A stretch of DNA of 64,000 nucleotides from Bacillota bacterium (lineage in GTDB: Bacteria; Bacillota; Clostridia; Lachnospirales; Lachnospiraceae): the NCBI GenBank assembly GCA_023418475.1, contig JAEZZO010000029.1, positions 124,001 to 188,000 of the forward strand, in the 5' to 3' direction. A program made the translations under genes and the position numbers. Position 1 is the first letter of the stretch; each line of letters opens with the position of its first letter. The notes beneath the pieces are model-generated. The model was given only the letters and a program-made list of their open reading frames with translations, did no database searches and was not told the origin of the DNA. This document shows, piece by piece, positions 35,873-44,367 of the stretch.

Positions 35873-36016
35873 TTAATCTAACATGCCTTTCCATCTGATT
35901 TACGATTCACTTCTTTACTAGCCTATCACTTAGTTTGTATAAGAGTATTCCATATTGGAATTCCGATCAATTATTTATAGTATACCATAAATTTCAACTT
36001 TTTAAAACAGAAGTTC

Positions 36017-36092
36017 AAAAAGAGAAAAGAGGCTGTTATAAACATCTAAAGCTCCAAGAAGAGAAAAGCTCAAATGTTTATAACAGCCTCTT
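36017..36092 (-). terminator. Strong terminator between secG and rnr
   Basis: Perfect 19-bp arms (36027-36045 and 36074-36092) enclose a 28-nt loop. On the minus strand TTTTCTCTTTTTG follows. It ends the gap-to-secG series and makes rnr-smpB a separate unit. Confidence 0.9.
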
Positions 36093-36106
36093 AAAAATCA
36101 TTTATC

Positions 36107-36349
36107 CTACCACCATTTTAAATCTAAAATGACAGAAATAACTATAAAAGCCAATGCCAAATACTTTGTTAATCTCTGTAAATTACCTTCTGCTGAACGA
36201 CCCTTATTCTTAGACCAGTATGTTTCAGTTGATCCAGTTAAAGCGCCGGATAAGCCTCCGACTTTTCCTTCTTGTCTCATTATTACAAATACTAATGCGA
36301 TACAAACCAAAATGTATATGATTTGAATAAATAATTTAACAATATCCAT
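36107..36349 (-). CDS. secG: Preprotein translocase subunit SecG
   Basis: 80 residues with two membrane helices (IVKLFIQIIYILVCIALVFVI and YLALAFIVISVILDL) and the conserved GGLSGALTGS loop between them. The ATG at 36349 with GGGAGGTG at proper spacing is preferred to an in-frame GTG/ATG upstream. The gene follows gpmI as in many Firmicutes and is closed by a strong terminator. Confidence 0.95.
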   Translation of the reverse strand: MDIVKLFIQIIYILVCIALVFVIMRQEGKVGGLSGALTGSTETYWSKNKGRSAEGNLQRLTKYLALAFIVISVILDLKWW

Positions 36350-36406
36350 GTCCACACCTCCCAAAAACTAAAACTAATTTTACCATATAACAATTATTAT
36401 TTCAAC

Positions 36407-37948
36407 TTATTTTTTTATAAGTAAAGATTTTCCTGTCATTTCTTCCGGTTTTACCATATTCATCATGTCAATCATGGTAGGAATGATATCAGCAAGGCAG
36501 CCGCCCTCTGCTAAAGTATAGTTTTTATCATAATTTACAAGGATGAATGGTACCGGATTCGTTGTATGTGCGGTAAAAGGTTCGTGCGTTGTATAATCCA
36601 CCAGCTGTTCCGCATTGCCATGATCCGCGCAGATAAACATCTGACCGTCAACTGCAAGTAATGCCTCCACCGCTTTTCCTACACATTTATCGACTGCTTC
36701 GATTGCCATAATTGCGGCCTTTTCTATTCCTGTATGGCCAACCATATCCGGATTCGCGAAATTTACGATAATAACATCATATTTTTGTGACTCAATTGCT
36801 TCTACAAGCTTATCTGCCACTTTAAACGCACTCATTTCTGGCTGAAGGTCATAGGTTGCAACCTTCGGGGAATTTACCAGAATACGCTCCTCTCCTTCAT
36901 TAGGCACTTCTACTCCCGCATTGAAGAAAAATGTTACATGAGCATACTTCTCTGTTTCTGCCAGACGAAGCTGTGTCTTATGATTCTGCGCCAAAAACTG
37001 GCCGAAAGTATTATTGATTGTAATCTTATGGAAAGCTACTAATTTATTCGGTATTGTAATATCATATTCAGAGAAGCAAACATAGGTTGTATTTACTCTT
37101 TTCTCACGTGCAAAGCCTGTGAATTCGTCATCACAGAAACATCTTGTGATCTCTCTGGCTCTGTCAGGTCTGAAATTAAAGAAAATAACAGAGTCATTAT
37201 CTTTAATGGTTGCTACCGGTTTCCCGTCTTCCATAACAACTGTCGGTAATACAAACTCATCATATTTTTCAGTATCATAAGAATTTTGAACAGCTAACAC
37301 ACCATTTTCTGCAGTTTCGCCTTCTCCGTATGCCATAGCACGATATGCCTTTTCTACACGGTCCCAGCGGTTGTCGCGGTCCATTACATAGTAACGGCCC
37401 ATAACTGTGGCGATCTTACCAACACCTATAATTTTCATCTGTTCCCAAAGTGCTTCTACAAAGCCTTTACCGGAAGCCGGAGGAGTATCTCTTCCGTCAA
37501 GGAAGGCATGTACATATACCTCTTTCAGATCATGCTTTTTCGCCATTTCTAACAATGCATAAAGATGCGTATTATGGCTGTGTACACCGCCGTCTGATAA
37601 TAAGCCGTATAAATGAAGTGCTGAACCGTTTCTTTTACAATTATCAATTGCTGTTAATAAAGCTGCATTCTGAAAGAATATTCCATCCTGGATTTCCTTC
37701 GTAATTCTGGTTAATTCCTGGTATACAATTCTTCCTGCACCCATATTAATATGTCCAACCTCGGAATTACCCATCTGTCCCTCGGGAAGGCCTACTGCCA
37801 TTCCGCTTGCATATCCTTTAACAAAGGGATATTCAGCCATTAGTCTGTCAATTACAGGTGTATTTGCTTCTGCAATCGCATTTGCTTCCTTCTTATCATT
37901 CAGACCAAATCCGTCTAATATCATTAAAACTGTAGGTTTCTTACTCAT
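36407..37948 (-). CDS. gpmI: 2,3-bisphosphoglycerate-independent phosphoglycerate mutase
   Basis: 513 residues. The alkaline-phosphatase-type metal sites are visible: LMILDGFG (Asp), the catalytic Ser in MGNSEVGHINMGAG, and FICADHGNAEQ plus TTHEPFTAHTTNPVP near the C-terminus. It interconverts 3- and 2-phosphoglycerate with two Mn ions. GGAGGTAATT precedes the ATG at 37948, so the 4-residue longer start is rejected. It is the fourth gene of the glycolytic block. Confidence 0.97.
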   Translation of the reverse strand: MSKKPTVLMILDGFGLNDKKEANAIAEANTPVIDRLMAEYPFVKGYASGMAVGLPEGQMGNSEVGHINMGAGRIVYQELTRITKEIQDGIFFQNAALLTAIDNCKRNGSALHLYGLLSDGGVHSHNTHLYALLEMAKKHDLKEVYVHAFLDGRDTPPASGKGFVEALWEQMKIIGVGKIATVMGRYYVMDRDNRWDRVEKAYRAMAYGEGETAENGVLAVQNSYDTEKYDEFVLPTVVMEDGKPVATIKDNDSVIFFNFRPDRAREITRCFCDDEFTGFAREKRVNTTYVCFSEYDITIPNKLVAFHKITINNTFGQFLAQNHKTQLRLAETEKYAHVTFFFNAGVEVPNEGEERILVNSPKVATYDLQPEMSAFKVADKLVEAIESQKYDVIIVNFANPDMVGHTGIEKAAIMAIEAVDKCVGKAVEALLAVDGQMFICADHGNAEQLVDYTTHEPFTAHTTNPVPFILVNYDKNYTLAEGGCLADIIPTMIDMMNMVKPEEMTGKSLLIKK

Positions 37949-38298
37949 AATTACCTCCATTCCTGCGCATGAATATGCGCTTGTTCAGTTTGCACCAAAG
38001 AGTATACCAGTTCTGGACGCCACGCAGGTCAAAAGCCTCTTAGTCAGCTTTTGTTACTCTGTGTTCAAATCCAAATAAACTATGCTGCACATTCCTTTCT
38101 GTCTGTTAAACCATGATTCACTGTTTTTAGTACTACCGATATCATCTGTTCCTCCATGCAGTGATCATAAAACCTCAAATAGATTATTCACCATATCTAA
38201 GGTGGACAAAAATCATAACTACTGAAAATGCTATAAAGCAATCGGGTGCCATAAGCAGGTATTTCGCCTATGGCACTCCTATCCTCTGTTAATAATAA
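37949..38298 (-). promoter_or_regulatory. tpiA-gpmI intergenic region: hairpin and candidate gpmI promoter
   Basis: 350 bp without a gene. An 8-bp-armed hairpin at 38246-38276 (GTGCCATA/TATGGCAC) just after tpiA may be a weak terminator. At 38001-38006 the minus strand has TGG-TATACT, an extended -10 for gpmI, with TTGACC 20 bp upstream (long spacing). I see nothing else. Confidence 0.4.
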
Positions 38299-39045
38299 CT
38301 ATTTATAATTAACAATCTTACCAAAGTCAGCCTTTAAGCTAGCGCCGCCTACTAAACCGCCATCAATATCAGCCTGAGAGAATAAATCAGCTGCACTTGC
38401 TGCTGTTACACTACCGCCGTACTGAATACGAATTGCTGCTGCTGTTGCTTCATCATAGATTTCCAGGATACATTCACGGATTGCTTTGCAAACTTCTTCA
38501 GCCTGCTCTGTTGTAGCTACCTTACCGGTACCGATTGCCCAGATTGGCTCATAAGCGATCACAGATGTCTTAGCCTGTTCTGATGTTACATTCAGGAATG
38601 CAATTTTAATCTGCTGACGAATAAAATCGATCGTAATACCCTGTTCTCTCTGTGTTAAGGTCTCACCACAGCAAATAATTGGTGTAATACCATGTTCAAA
38701 AGCTTTTAATACCTTTTTATTAACGGTTTCATTGGTTTCAGCAAAATATTCTCTTCTCTCAGAATGTCCGATGATTACATATTTTACACCAATGCTAGTT
38801 AACATGTTCGGAGCTATTTCTCCTGTATATGCACCACTTTCTTCATAGTACATGTTCTGTGCGCCGATTGCAATGTTGCTTCCCTTCGCAGCTTCGAGTG
38901 CGGTTGTTAAGGATATTGCAGGAACACAAAAAACCACATCTGCATCCTCAGTAACCACCAATGGTCTTAATTCATTTATTAATGTAACTGTCTCTGCGGG
39001 AGTCTTATTCATCTTCCAGTTACCTGCTATAATTTTCTTACGCAT
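38299..39045 (-). CDS. tpiA: Triosephosphate isomerase
   Basis: A 248-residue TIM barrel with Lys in AGNWKMNKT, the catalytic His in IGHSERRE, the catalytic Glu in AYEPIWAIGTG (flexible loop 6) and the phosphate-binding YGGSV. It converts dihydroxyacetone phosphate and glyceraldehyde-3-phosphate. It lies between pgk and gpmI in the expected glycolytic order. Confidence 0.98.
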   Translation of the reverse strand: MRKKIIAGNWKMNKTPAETVTLINELRPLVVTEDADVVFCVPAISLTTALEAAKGSNIAIGAQNMYYEESGAYTGEIAPNMLTSIGVKYVIIGHSERREYFAETNETVNKKVLKAFEHGITPIICCGETLTQREQGITIDFIRQQIKIAFLNVTSEQAKTSVIAYEPIWAIGTGKVATTEQAEEVCKAIRECILEIYDEATAAAIRIQYGGSVTAASAADLFSQADIDGGLVGGASLKADFGKIVNYK

Positions 39046-39261
39046 GATAGTCCTCCTAATATAATATAATAAATATCAATATGACGTCGAATAGATCCAT
39101 GGAATTACCTTATTATAGCAAGCTCTCAAACCCTTCTTCCATGCGGATATCTCCAGATGAATTCCAGTATCGGAAAGCTTGCTACAAATAGTATTCAAGC
39201 AAGTAGTTCTATAAAGCTAAGCTACCTGTCATGATATGGATTCTAATTGTACTATTACTAA

Positions 39262-40455
39262 TTATTTATCGTTTGCTGCAGCAACACCAGGAAGTTCTTT
39301 GCCTTCCAGGAATTCAAGAGATGCACCGCCGCCTGTGGAGATATGAGTCATCTTATCGCCATATCCTAAAATATTAACAGCCGCTGCAGAATCACCGCCA
39401 CCGATAATTGTTGTTGCATCGATCTCTGATAATGCTTTTGCTACAGCAATTGTTCCTGCAGCGAAATTAGATAATTCAAAAACGCCCATCGGTCCGTTCC
39501 ATACTACAGTTTTCGCATCTTTAATTGCATCGGAATAAAGAACACGTGTCTTCTCACCGATATCAAGACCCATGTAATCAGCCTCAATTTCTCCGCGGCC
39601 TACTGTCTTGAAAGGAACATCATTGCTGAATTCCTGAGCAACTACAGTATCAACAGGGATTAGAAGTTTTACGCCGTTTTTCTCGGCTTTTTCCATCATC
39701 TTTTTAGCGTAATCAACATAATCAGCCTCTAATAAGGACTTACCGATTTCTTCATTCATGGACTTCATGAAAGTATATGCCATACCACCGCCGATAATTA
39801 AGGTATCAACCTTATCCAAAAGATTTTCAATAACAGATATCTTACTGGATACTTTTGATCCGCCAAGGATTGCTACAAACGGTCTCTTCGGATTATTTAC
39901 CGCATTGCCAAGGAATTCGATTTCCTTCTGCATCAGGTAACCAACTACAGCAGTATCAACGAATTGTGTTACCCCCACATTTGAGCAGTGTGCTCTGTGA
40001 GCCGTACCAAATGCATCATTTACAAATACATCACAAAGAGATGCCAATTCTTTACTGAAAGCTTCACCGTTCTTCGTCTCTTCCACTCTGTAACGGGTAT
40101 TTTCAAGAAGAACTACTTCTCCTTCTTTCATCGCTTCAACTGCTGCCTTCGCATTATCACCAACAACATTATCGTCTTTTGCGAATTTTACTTCTTGTCC
40201 TAACAGCTCGGTTAATCTTGCTGCAACCGGAGCTAAGGATAATTCCGGCTTCGGCTCACCCTTCGGTTTTCCTAAATGGGAGCAAAGAATAATTTTTCCG
40301 CCATCCTGAATTAATTTCTTTATGGTTGGAAGTGCCTGTACAAGACGATTTTCATCTGTTATTTTGCCATCCTGTAACGGAACATTAAAATCACATCTTA
40401 CTAAAACCTTTTTACCTTTTACATTGATATCATCCACTGATTTTTTATTTAACAT
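39262..40455 (-). CDS. pgk: Phosphoglycerate kinase
   Basis: 397 residues, two-domain kinase with VRCDFNVPL, SHLGKPKGEP, the hinge region and the C-terminal nucleotide site (GGGDSAAAVN, STGGGASLEFLEG). It makes ATP from 1,3-bisphosphoglycerate. GGAGG before the ATG at 40455 decides the start. Confidence 0.98.
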   Translation of the reverse strand: MLNKKSVDDINVKGKKVLVRCDFNVPLQDGKITDENRLVQALPTIKKLIQDGGKIILCSHLGKPKGEPKPELSLAPVAARLTELLGQEVKFAKDDNVVGDNAKAAVEAMKEGEVVLLENTRYRVEETKNGEAFSKELASLCDVFVNDAFGTAHRAHCSNVGVTQFVDTAVVGYLMQKEIEFLGNAVNNPKRPFVAILGGSKVSSKISVIENLLDKVDTLIIGGGMAYTFMKSMNEEIGKSLLEADYVDYAKKMMEKAEKNGVKLLIPVDTVVAQEFSNDVPFKTVGRGEIEADYMGLDIGEKTRVLYSDAIKDAKTVVWNGPMGVFELSNFAAGTIAVAKALSEIDATTIIGGGDSAAAVNILGYGDKMTHISTGGGASLEFLEGKELPGVAAANDK

Positions 40456-40544
40456 ATAATCCTCCATTCAGTTGCAAGCCATTGAGTATTGGCAGCAGCA
40501 CAATATTTACAAAGTGAATTTACTATCCCTCACTTTGGGAAAAT

Positions 40545-40581
40545 CAAATACAAAAGGGCCCGGTCCTGAAAGACCGGACCC
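40545..40581 (-). terminator. Attenuator-type terminator between gap and pgk
   Basis: On the minus strand a 10-bp GC-rich stem (GGGTCCGGTC with GACCGGGCCC) and 6-nt loop are followed by TTTTGTATTTGATTTT. It would end most gap transcripts and let gap be expressed above pgk. Confidence 0.8.
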
Positions 40582-40647
40582 ATGATGGATCAATGAAACA
40601 TACACGTTAAATTAATCTATTAATTCAACGGTTCTCAATCATATTTA

Positions 40648-41661
40648 TTAAGCTAATTCAGCAAAATATTTGATTGTTCTTACCATCTGGCTTGTGTATG
40701 AATTCTCATTATCATACCAGGATACAACCTTAACTAATGTCTTTCCGTTCTCTAAATCGGTTACCTTAGTCTGTGTAGAATCAAATACGGAACCATAAGT
40801 GGTACCTACGATATCAGAAGAAACGATCTCGTCCACATTATAAGCGAAGGAAGCACTTGCTGCTGCTTTCATAGCTGCATTAACATCAGCTACTGAAACC
40901 TTACCGTTAACAACTGCAACTAATTCTGTTGTAGATCCTGTCGGAACAGGTACTCTCTGAGCAGCGCCGTCTAACTTACCTGCTAATTCAGGAATAACAA
41001 GACCGATTGCTTTTGCTGCGCCTGTGGAGTTAGGAACAATATTAACTGCTGCTGCACGAGCTCTTCTTAAATCACCTTTTCTATGAGGTCCGTCAAGTAC
41101 CATCTGATCACCTGTATAAGCATGAATTGTTGTCATAAAGCCTTTTTCGATGGATGCTAATTTATTTAAAGTATCTGCCATAGGAGCTAAGCAGTTTGTT
41201 GTACAAGAAGCTGCTGAAATGATTGTATCGGATGCCTTTAATGTATCCTCGTTAACGCTGAATACAACTGTAGGAAGATCATTACCTGCCGGAGCAGAAA
41301 TAACAACTTTCTTCGCACCTGCATCGATATGTGCCTGAGATTTAGCTTTGGTTGCAAAGAAACCGGTACATTCAAGTACAACATCTACGCCTAACTCACC
41401 CCAAGGTAATTCAGCAGGATTAGCTTTTGCATAAATCTGGATTTCTTTACCGTCAACAACGATTGAATTTTCTTTTGCTACTACTGTATCTGCCTTAGCA
41501 TATTTGCCCTGTGCGGAATCGTATTTTAATAAATGAGCTAACATTGTAGCATCTGTTAAATCGTTGATAGCTACTATCTCATAACCTTCTGCGCCGAACA
41601 TCTGTCTGAATGCAAGACGGCCGATACGTCCAAAACCATTAATTGCTACTTTTACTGCCAT
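40648..41661 (-). CDS. gap: Glyceraldehyde-3-phosphate dehydrogenase, type I
   Basis: 337 residues with the NAD-binding NGFGRIGRLAF at the N-terminus, catalytic Cys in SAASCTTNCLAP and the S-loop region NIVPNSTGAAKAIG, GSTTELV. It carries out the oxidative phosphorylation step of glycolysis. It is the first gene of the glycolytic block and has its own promoter and a palindrome in the leader. Confidence 0.98.
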   Translation of the reverse strand: MAVKVAINGFGRIGRLAFRQMFGAEGYEIVAINDLTDATMLAHLLKYDSAQGKYAKADTVVAKENSIVVDGKEIQIYAKANPAELPWGELGVDVVLECTGFFATKAKSQAHIDAGAKKVVISAPAGNDLPTVVFSVNEDTLKASDTIISAASCTTNCLAPMADTLNKLASIEKGFMTTIHAYTGDQMVLDGPHRKGDLRRARAAAVNIVPNSTGAAKAIGLVIPELAGKLDGAAQRVPVPTGSTTELVAVVNGKVSVADVNAAMKAAASASFAYNVDEIVSSDIVGTTYGSVFDSTQTKVTDLENGKTLVKVVSWYDNENSYTSQMVRTIKYFAELA

Positions 41662-41698
41662 GATAAAATTCCTCCTAATTGTTTAAATTTATAATATA

Positions 41699-41711
41699 CT
41701 GTCGTCGACAG
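41699..41711. promoter_or_regulatory. Palindrome in the gap leader, possible operator
   Basis: CTGTCGTCGACAG is a perfect inverted repeat (CTGTCG-T-CGACAG) between the promoter and the gap ribosome site. It could be a repressor operator; no CggR-like gene is in the window. Confidence 0.4.
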
Positions 41712-41786
41712 CAATTAATCGAGTTCATGACAAGCATATCTTGATATAACTTGGTAAGATTGTCAAAAAAATCTCAATGCAGATTT

Positions 41787-41815
41787 ATTTTACCTAATTT
41801 AAGATAAAATATCAA
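41787..41815 (-). promoter_or_regulatory. Promoter of gap
   Basis: On the minus strand TTGATA (41810-41815), a 17-bp spacer and TAAAAT (41787-41792) lie about 126 nt before the gap ATG. The remaining sequence between here and the coat gene at 41970 holds only a 10-bp imperfect hairpin near 41907-41933 and no gene. Confidence 0.65.
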
Positions 41816-41969
41816 GAGCTTTATCTTGTATTTATAGAATATTTATGATTATGCTTATATTTTATTGAAAAGGATTACTTTTTTGTGCATTTTTAAAATG
41901 ATTTTCTTATGTATTCCAGGGTATATCAATTGTATACCTTGGATAAGATAATCACCTAAAAACTTATGA

Positions 41970-42526
41970 TTATAGTAAATCCTTTTTATCCTCTGAACGT
42001 ATAGAACCACCCAACATTCCGCTGGATAAGCCGGTACTTCCTATATCTGTTCTTCCTAAACTGTCTGTATCAGAAACCGAGTTGTACTTACTTCCCATTA
42101 TTCCCTTCTGGCTGTCTTTCATAGTTCCACTTCCCATACCGCTTCCAGACATTTCACTGCCTGTCATTGTGCTGCTTCCCATACCGTTTCCAGACATTGA
42201 GCTGCTTCCTGTGTTGCCTGCCATTGCGCTGCTTCCCATACCACTTCCGGACATTACACTGCTCCCGCTCCATCCAGTGGGTGCTGCAAGTGTGGATTTG
42301 AGTTCATTTATTTCATTTTCTGAAGCTTCGAGGCGGGATGATAGTAGTTTTTATTCTTTGCTATTGTATATAATTCATATTGAGATTTTTCAGCTTCATT
42401 TCGCATCTGTTGCAGGGCACTTCTAAGCTCCTGATTTTCTGTCTGTGAAATCATATCTGAATAGGTTTTCAGTCCTGAATTCATTGTATTAAGTGCATCT
42501 GAAACCATTGCTTTTTCCTGCATCAT
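41970..42526 (-). pseudogene. Spore coat (CotF-like) protein gene with a one-base frameshift
   Basis: The first frame (42526-42308) encodes a 72-residue helical CotF-type start (VSDALNTMNSGLKTYSDMI and LRSALQQMRNEAEKSQYEL) that reaches YYHPASK and then runs into a stop. One base of shift restores ASENEINELKSTLAAPTGW and joins the second frame, a Ser/Gly/Met-rich low-complexity tail (repeated SGSGMGSS) ending at 41970. The join reads TCGAAGCTTCA where TCGAAGGCTTCA would keep frame, so one G appears deleted. It is either a real mutation or a sequence error. If intact the protein would be about 185 residues, probably in the spore coat. Confidence 0.75.
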
Positions 42527-42537
42527 GATAGCTCCTC

Positions 42538-42723
42538 CTATTGTAGAAATTGAATGATTGTTTGTCTATTCTTCTCACATGATTGTGCTGATTTTTCAAA
42601 AAACTGTTTCACATTCTGGTCTTGAGAATCCTGTGCATAACTTTTAAATTTTTCAATATCAGCTTCTCCAAACTGCAATAAATGTCTTACATGCTGTAAT
42701 TCAACTTCACTTAAATTAGTCAT
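42538..42723 (-). CDS. Small CotF-like helical protein
   Basis: 61 residues from an ATG at 42723 with AAAGGAG upstream. It is a helical hairpin (LQHVRHLLQFGEADIEKFKSYA, then FFEKSAQSCEKNRQTIIQFL) similar in layout to the N-terminal domain of CotF-type coat proteins. It ends 11 bp before the frameshifted coat gene, so the two form one sporulation-type operon. Function is inferred from this neighbour. Confidence 0.65.
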   Translation of the reverse strand: MTNLSEVELQHVRHLLQFGEADIEKFKSYAQDSQDQNVKQFFEKSAQSCEKNRQTIIQFLQ

Positions 42724-42952
42724 TTTATATTTCTCCTTTCTGTATTGTAAAAAGCTTTTATTCTTTTTACATATCATACGGAATTATTATTTCAAATTAG
42801 TCAAACAGATATGCATCGTAAGTATCATATACAAAAGGTAAAAAATACTGTCAGCCTGCATCATTTGCTTATTTTACTGATACACACTCGCTTCTCATTC
42901 ATCTACATAACCAGAAGCAGGTTTTTGACACTCGAAGCTTATTATTGTAATA

Positions 42953-43001
42953 ATTCAAAAGAGACATACCGACTTAACTCTGACAAATCGGTATGTCTCT
43001 T
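42953..43001 (-). terminator. Terminator of spo0A
   Basis: Perfect 14-bp arms (42959-42972 and 42988-43001) with a 15-nt loop lie within 12 nt of the spo0A stop and are followed on the minus strand by TTGAATTATT. Confidence 0.85.
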
Positions 43002-43012
43002 CTTATATATAA

Positions 43013-43819
43013 TTAGGACCTCAGTTTATATTCTAAGCGGATTTTATCAGCAATAAGTGCTACAAACTCCGAATTGGTAGGTTTTCCCTTTCCATTGCTG
43101 ACTGTATAGCCGAATAATTCATCTATAGTATCCATCTTCCCCCTGCTCCACGCTACCTCAATTGCATGACGGATTGCTCTTTCCACTCTGCTTGGTGTGG
43201 TTTTATGCCGCTTAGCGATGGAAGGATATAGAAGCTTTGTGATCGAATTTAACATTTCAGCATCATTTACTGACATCATAATTGCATCACGTAAGTACTG
43301 GTAACCTTTAATATGTGCCGGAACACCAATTTCATGAATAATATTGGTAACATCCGATTCCAGATTTCTTTCCTGATAACTGCTCTTATTCTCAAATGTA
43401 CTTACTTTATTACTATGATTATCTATCAGCTTATTATGATAATCTCCTTTAATCTGTTTAATTCTGGAAAGTATAACATTATTGTCAAATGGCTTCATAA
43501 TGTAGTAGTTTGCTCCCAGTTCAAAAGCACTCTCTGTTACCCCCTCTTGACCTATCGCTGTAATAACAATAAAGGAAGGATTCTTCTTAAATTCAGAATC
43601 TCTCTTAACCTTTTCCATAACACCAAGCCCATCCAGCTTTGGCATAATCAGGTCTAACAAAACAACATCCGGTTTCTTTTCTTTTATCATGTCCAGTGCA
43701 TCGATTCCATTCTCTGACTTTCCAACCACTTCGATATCGGAATCTTCCTTCAAAATATCTTCGAGTAGATTCACCATCCTCTCATTGTCATCAACTATCG
43801 CTACATTAATCTTACTCAT
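43013..43819 (-). CDS. spo0A: Sporulation master response regulator Spo0A
   Basis: 268 residues. The receiver domain has DDN and phospho-acceptor Asp56 (VVLLDLIMPKLDG), Thr (VITAIG) and Lys (IMKPFD). The C-terminal effector domain carries the Spo0A recognition helix SRVERAIRHAIEVAWSRG and the C-terminal dimer helix. An upstream in-frame ATG at 43927 lacks a ribosome site, while GGAGG precedes the ATG at 43819. It is preceded by spoIVB and recN as in most endospore formers. Confidence 0.98.
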   Translation of the reverse strand: MSKINVAIVDDNERMVNLLEDILKEDSDIEVVGKSENGIDALDMIKEKKPDVVLLDLIMPKLDGLGVMEKVKRDSEFKKNPSFIVITAIGQEGVTESAFELGANYYIMKPFDNNVILSRIKQIKGDYHNKLIDNHSNKVSTFENKSSYQERNLESDVTNIIHEIGVPAHIKGYQYLRDAIMMSVNDAEMLNSITKLLYPSIAKRHKTTPSRVERAIRHAIEVAWSRGKMDTIDELFGYTVSNGKGKPTNSEFVALIADKIRLEYKLRS

Positions 43820-43980
43820 AAATCCTCCAACCTCCGTTAATAAATATTTTACTTCCCTTATATAATGTATTTCTTTCCTTTTGTAAACTCTTACTAAATC
43901 TTTAGGTTGTCTGTATTCCAACTTCACTTATCGTGGATTTTATTGCAGCATTTTTAGTTTCATGTTGTTTTGTTAGTACT

Positions 43981-44009
43981 ATTATACATCTGCCATAATT
44001 TAACGTCAA
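43981..44009 (-). promoter_or_regulatory. spo0A promoter, proximal
   Basis: On the minus strand TTGACG (44004-44009), a 17-bp spacer and consensus TATAAT (43981-43986) lie about 160 nt before the spo0A ATG. Confidence 0.75.
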
Positions 44010-44162
44010 TAATTATCAATTTAGCATATTACACAAAATACAAGTCCCATAATATGACTTTTATTATTAATTATTTACACCATTGGTCACGAAACAACAC
44101 TACTGCCCAAATATTTACTGCGTTTGTACCTCCTTGCAACTGTAAATTTTTACCATACATGA

Positions 44163-44216
44163 ATTATATCTGCAAAGAATCAAACTATCAATCGTTTCTT
44201 AACGCACCATTCGACA
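44163..44216 (-). promoter_or_regulatory. spo0A promoter, distal, with 0A box
   Basis: On the minus strand TTGATA (44186-44191), 17 bp and TATAAT (44163-44168) form a second promoter. TGTCGAA (44210-44216), the core of the Spo0A-binding 0A box, lies 18 bp upstream of its -35. This suggests autoregulation. The rest of the 43820-44367 gap is AT-rich with no convincing gene. Confidence 0.6.
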
Positions 44217-44367
44217 GTGAAAACAGGGGATTTTTAGTTGAAAAAAACATAACCACAATATTTTGTATAATTGGAAATAAATAACAATTAATGTGCCGTA
44301 ACTTTTAAAAGTATCACATGAATTTTTAAGATATTTCGTCGACTATTTTTTTTAACAAAAGATTTCC

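Noticed and set aside
43970..44284. 104-codon plus-strand frame upstream of spo0A
   Set aside because: AT-rich, no ribosome site, and the stretch is better explained by two minus-strand promoters and a 0A box.
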